NCBI GenBank assembly: GCA_003142355.1
Contig: PLMF01000029.1
Span: 1-32,279, forward strand
Direction: 5' to 3'
DNA from: Bryobacterales bacterium
GTDB taxonomy: Bacteria; Acidobacteriota; Terriglobia; Bryobacterales; Bryobacteraceae
Length of the DNA: 32,279 nt
Part shown: positions 30,814 to 32,279 of the stretch, piece after piece
Numbering within the stretch: position 1 is the stretch's first letter
Layout of the letters: every line of letters begins with the position of its first letter
Program-made: the position numbers and the translations under genes
The notes under the pieces: generated by a model
The model's database searches: none
Seen by the model: the letters and a program-made list of their open reading frames with translations, nothing else
What the model was told of the DNA's origin: nothing

Positions 30814-31949
30814 ATGCGCTCCTCACTGTAGGCGTCGAGCGCCCTTTCGTTGACGTCGAATCCCAGACCGGGGCGATTGATGAGCGCGAAAAATCCCTTG
30901 TCGCCGGTTTCTTTGAGCCCGGAAGCGATCTCGGCGCGCATGGCGGCGTCGCGATCGGAAGCCGGCACGGGAATCTGTTGTGCGTACGCGTGGATCAGCG
31001 CGGCGTTCAGATGAATTCCGGCGATCGCGCCGATGGGGCCTCCGTTGTGGAACGGCGCGATCGCGACGTAGTGAGTCTCCGCGATGGCGGCCACTCGCTT
31101 GATCTTGGTCAAACTGTTCAAAGCCAGGTCCGGCCGGACGATGTCCACGGAGCCGGCGGCCAACAGGCCCTGGAACCCGGCGATATCCGTGATCATGCGG
31201 CCCAGTCCGATCGGCATCACGGACTCATCGACGATCTTCGACAAGGCGTCCGGCGTAATCACGCGCGTGGGCTCATCGAACCAGATCGGATGGAGTCGCT
31301 CGAGGGCAACCGCCACGGTTGCGGCATCGCCCGGCGTCATCGCGCCCCCGCCGTCAAGGACCCATTCAGCGGAATCGCCGGCCATCGCCTGCATGTCCGC
31401 CACGTGTTTTCGTACCAGGTCAACGTAAGCACGAAGGGGGATCATCGCGTCCCGCTGCGGAGCCGCCATGGTGAAGGCCTGAAAGCCCTGCCGTTTGGCG
31501 CGTTCCAGCGATGGCGCAGCTTCCGCGGCGGTCTTTCCTTCCAGGTGGGCGAGAATACGTGCCTTGTAGCGGACCGGTCCGCCCAGATACCGATAGATCG
31601 GCACATTCTTCGCGCGGCTCACCAGGTCCACCATCGCGTTGCTCACCGCCGCTTCCAGCGAGGGCAGGTGAAGGAGCGCGGCGCGTATGAATTCGGACTC
31701 TGTCGCGCGCCGGTCCATCACCGCGGCCCGCGCCGCGACGATTTCGGCAGCAAGTGCAGACCCACCTTCGCCGTAGCCGACCGTTCCTCCCTGGGACTTC
31801 AGGGAGACAACGGTGTAGCGGCGGTTCGAAACCGGCTCCTTCACGCGCCATGCCCGGAACTCCACGATCTTCAGCGGGTGGTCCGTCACGGCCGGGGGAG
31901 CGAACAGCGCGGTCCCCGCGCCTGGGAGCTTACGGCGTTTGGTTTTCAT
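30810..31949 (-). CDS. Enolase-superfamily protein lacking one metal ligand
   Basis: A 379-residue mandelate-racemase/muconate-lactonizing-type protein. D199 (EWVLDGGGAM) and the WFDEP motif (223-227) supply two ligands. Where the third, in the usual G-E pair, should be, the sequence reads PIGLGRMIT, with R251 replacing glutamate. APFHNGGPIG at about 298-307 holds the usual late histidine. It is therefore either inactive or of altered chemistry. The start at 31949 overlaps by 20 bp the end of a truncated VOC-type reading frame, and there is no leader peptide although the two neighbouring paralogues have one. The N-terminus may thus have been rearranged. Confidence 0.82.
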   Translation of the reverse strand: MKTKRRKLPGAGTALFAPPAVTDHPLKIVEFRAWRVKEPVSNRRYTVVSLKSQGGTVGYGEGGSALAAEIVAARAAVMDRRATESEFIRAALLHLPSLEAAVSNAMVDLVSRAKNVPIYRYLGGPVRYKARILAHLEGKTAAEAAPSLERAKRQGFQAFTMAAPQRDAMIPLRAYVDLVRKHVADMQAMAGDSAEWVLDGGGAMTPGDAATVAVALERLHPIWFDEPTRVITPDALSKIVDESVMPIGLGRMITDIAGFQGLLAAGSVDIVRPDLALNSLTKIKRVAAIAETHYVAIAPFHNGGPIGAIAGIHLNAALIHAYAQQIPVPASDRDAAMRAEIASGLKETGDKGFFALINRPGLGFDVNERALDAYSEERI

Positions 31950-32049
31950 TTGAGTAGAACTTGCGAACCTCGTTCAGGTTGTCAGTCTTCACGACGAAAC
32001 TCGCGATGTTGGTAATTGGCGGCCGGGTGACTGGGTCGGCGGCGCTCAT
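31930..32049 (-). pseudogene. Truncated VOC/glyoxalase-family N-terminus
   Basis: A 39-codon frame. RPPITNIASFVVKTDNLNEV followed by RKFYS is the first beta-alpha unit of a VOC (glyoxalase/bleomycin-resistance) domain, whose normal length is about 130 residues. After FYS the similarity stops, and six residues later the frame ends in the 5' end of the enolase-superfamily gene. The frame continues upstream of the ATG at 32049 without a stop for about 20 codons (an Ala/Ser/Thr-rich, leader-like stretch), so the original start may lie further right. I read it as the stump left by a deletion that joined two genes. Confidence 0.6.
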
Positions 32050-32206
32050 AGTCAGGATCGTGGAAGCGGCGGTGAATGAGCCCTCCTCCAAGGTCCTCAA
32101 CCATAATACATGGGCGAATCAACGATGGAGAGATCATGGTCTACCCTTTCGAGCCCGCTCGCATTCAGTCACTGCGGGGCATGCTTTAGCTCAATGCCAC
32201 ATACTT

Positions 32207-32222
32207 TTCCCGATATCGGGAA
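32207..32222. promoter_or_regulatory. 16-bp perfect palindrome, operator-like
   Basis: TTCCCGATATCGGGAA, a perfect palindrome in a 230-bp stretch without a gene. Palindromes of this form often precede XRE-antitoxin toxin modules, but no such gene is visible before the window ends. Confidence 0.45.
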
Positions 32223-32240
32223 TACTGCGGAGTTCGTGGG

Positions 32241-32258
32241 GCAGACCCCCCGGTCTGC
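32241..32258. repeat. Hairpin near the right edge
   Basis: A perfect inverted repeat, GCAGACC-CCCC-GGTCTGC. It is immediately followed by ATAGGCGTTAAAA (32260-32272), which resembles 21623-21635. It may be the start of a mobile element or dispersed repeat that continues outside the window. Confidence 0.5.
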
Positions 32259-32279
32259 TATAGGCGTTAAAATAAGGCC

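Noticed and set aside
30732..32015. 427-codon plus-strand frame opposite the enolase-superfamily gene
   Set aside because: It lies antisense to a protein with recognisable superfamily motifs and has no ribosome-binding site.

Overview
The window is GC-rich bacterial chromosome, most probably from an uncultured soil Acidobacteriota. That call is an inference. It rests on the gene repertoire (compact argCBD-argA-argJ operon, BlaI/M56 regulator pair, secreted enolase-superfamily dehydratases, a small RNB nuclease) and on a palindromic 130-bp intergenic element of a kind I associate with this phylum. There is no rRNA or CRISPR array and no recognisable integrase or transposase.

Layout. 1-3792 (minus): arginine operon argC-argB-argD-argA-like-argJ (argJ cut by the left edge). 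Its genes overlap by 4-14 bp, and a promoter with a double ARG box lies upstream of argC. 4201-5901 (plus): ammonium transporter with an unusual exported N-terminal extension. 5997-8702 (minus): alpha-glucan phosphorylase fused to an N-terminal GAF sensor, with a MITE-like palindromic element directly upstream. 9225-10220 (plus): aldo/keto reductase. 10353-13776 (minus): blaI - M56 peptidase (blaR-like) - htrA. Nearly identical operators precede blaI and htrA, suggesting that a proteolytic sensor controls a periplasmic protease. 13838-14621 is gene-poor but holds a strong promoter with a perfect palindrome pointing at blaI. 14622-16625 (plus): single-domain response regulator, then a LolD-like ABC ATPase and a LolA-like periplasmic protein without a permease.

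16.7-25.1 kb is the accessory part. It holds an orphan HigA antitoxin, a RelE/HigB-type toxin with its XRE antitoxin, tRNA-Ser(CGA), a threonine synthase / 8-oxoguanine deaminase operon, a BrnT/BrnA toxin-antitoxin pair, and a 937-residue protein whose C-terminal half is an APH/kinase-like domain with intact catalytic motifs. That last gene, next to toxin-antitoxin modules and of different codon use, is the best candidate for an undescribed system. 25138-27955 holds a small RNB-S1 nuclease and an exported M20 peptidase. A 27-bp 3' fragment of a tRNA (probably Asn) at 27982-28008 marks a possible integration or rearrangement border. 28189-31949 carries three distinct enolase-superfamily proteins (RhmD-like, galactonate-dehydratase-like, and one lacking a metal ligand), suggesting sugar-acid breakdown. 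A truncated VOC-family remnant and palindromic repeats close the window.

Genes were identified by reading motifs, without database searches. Family calls rest on visible signature residues, and finer substrate calls are inference.
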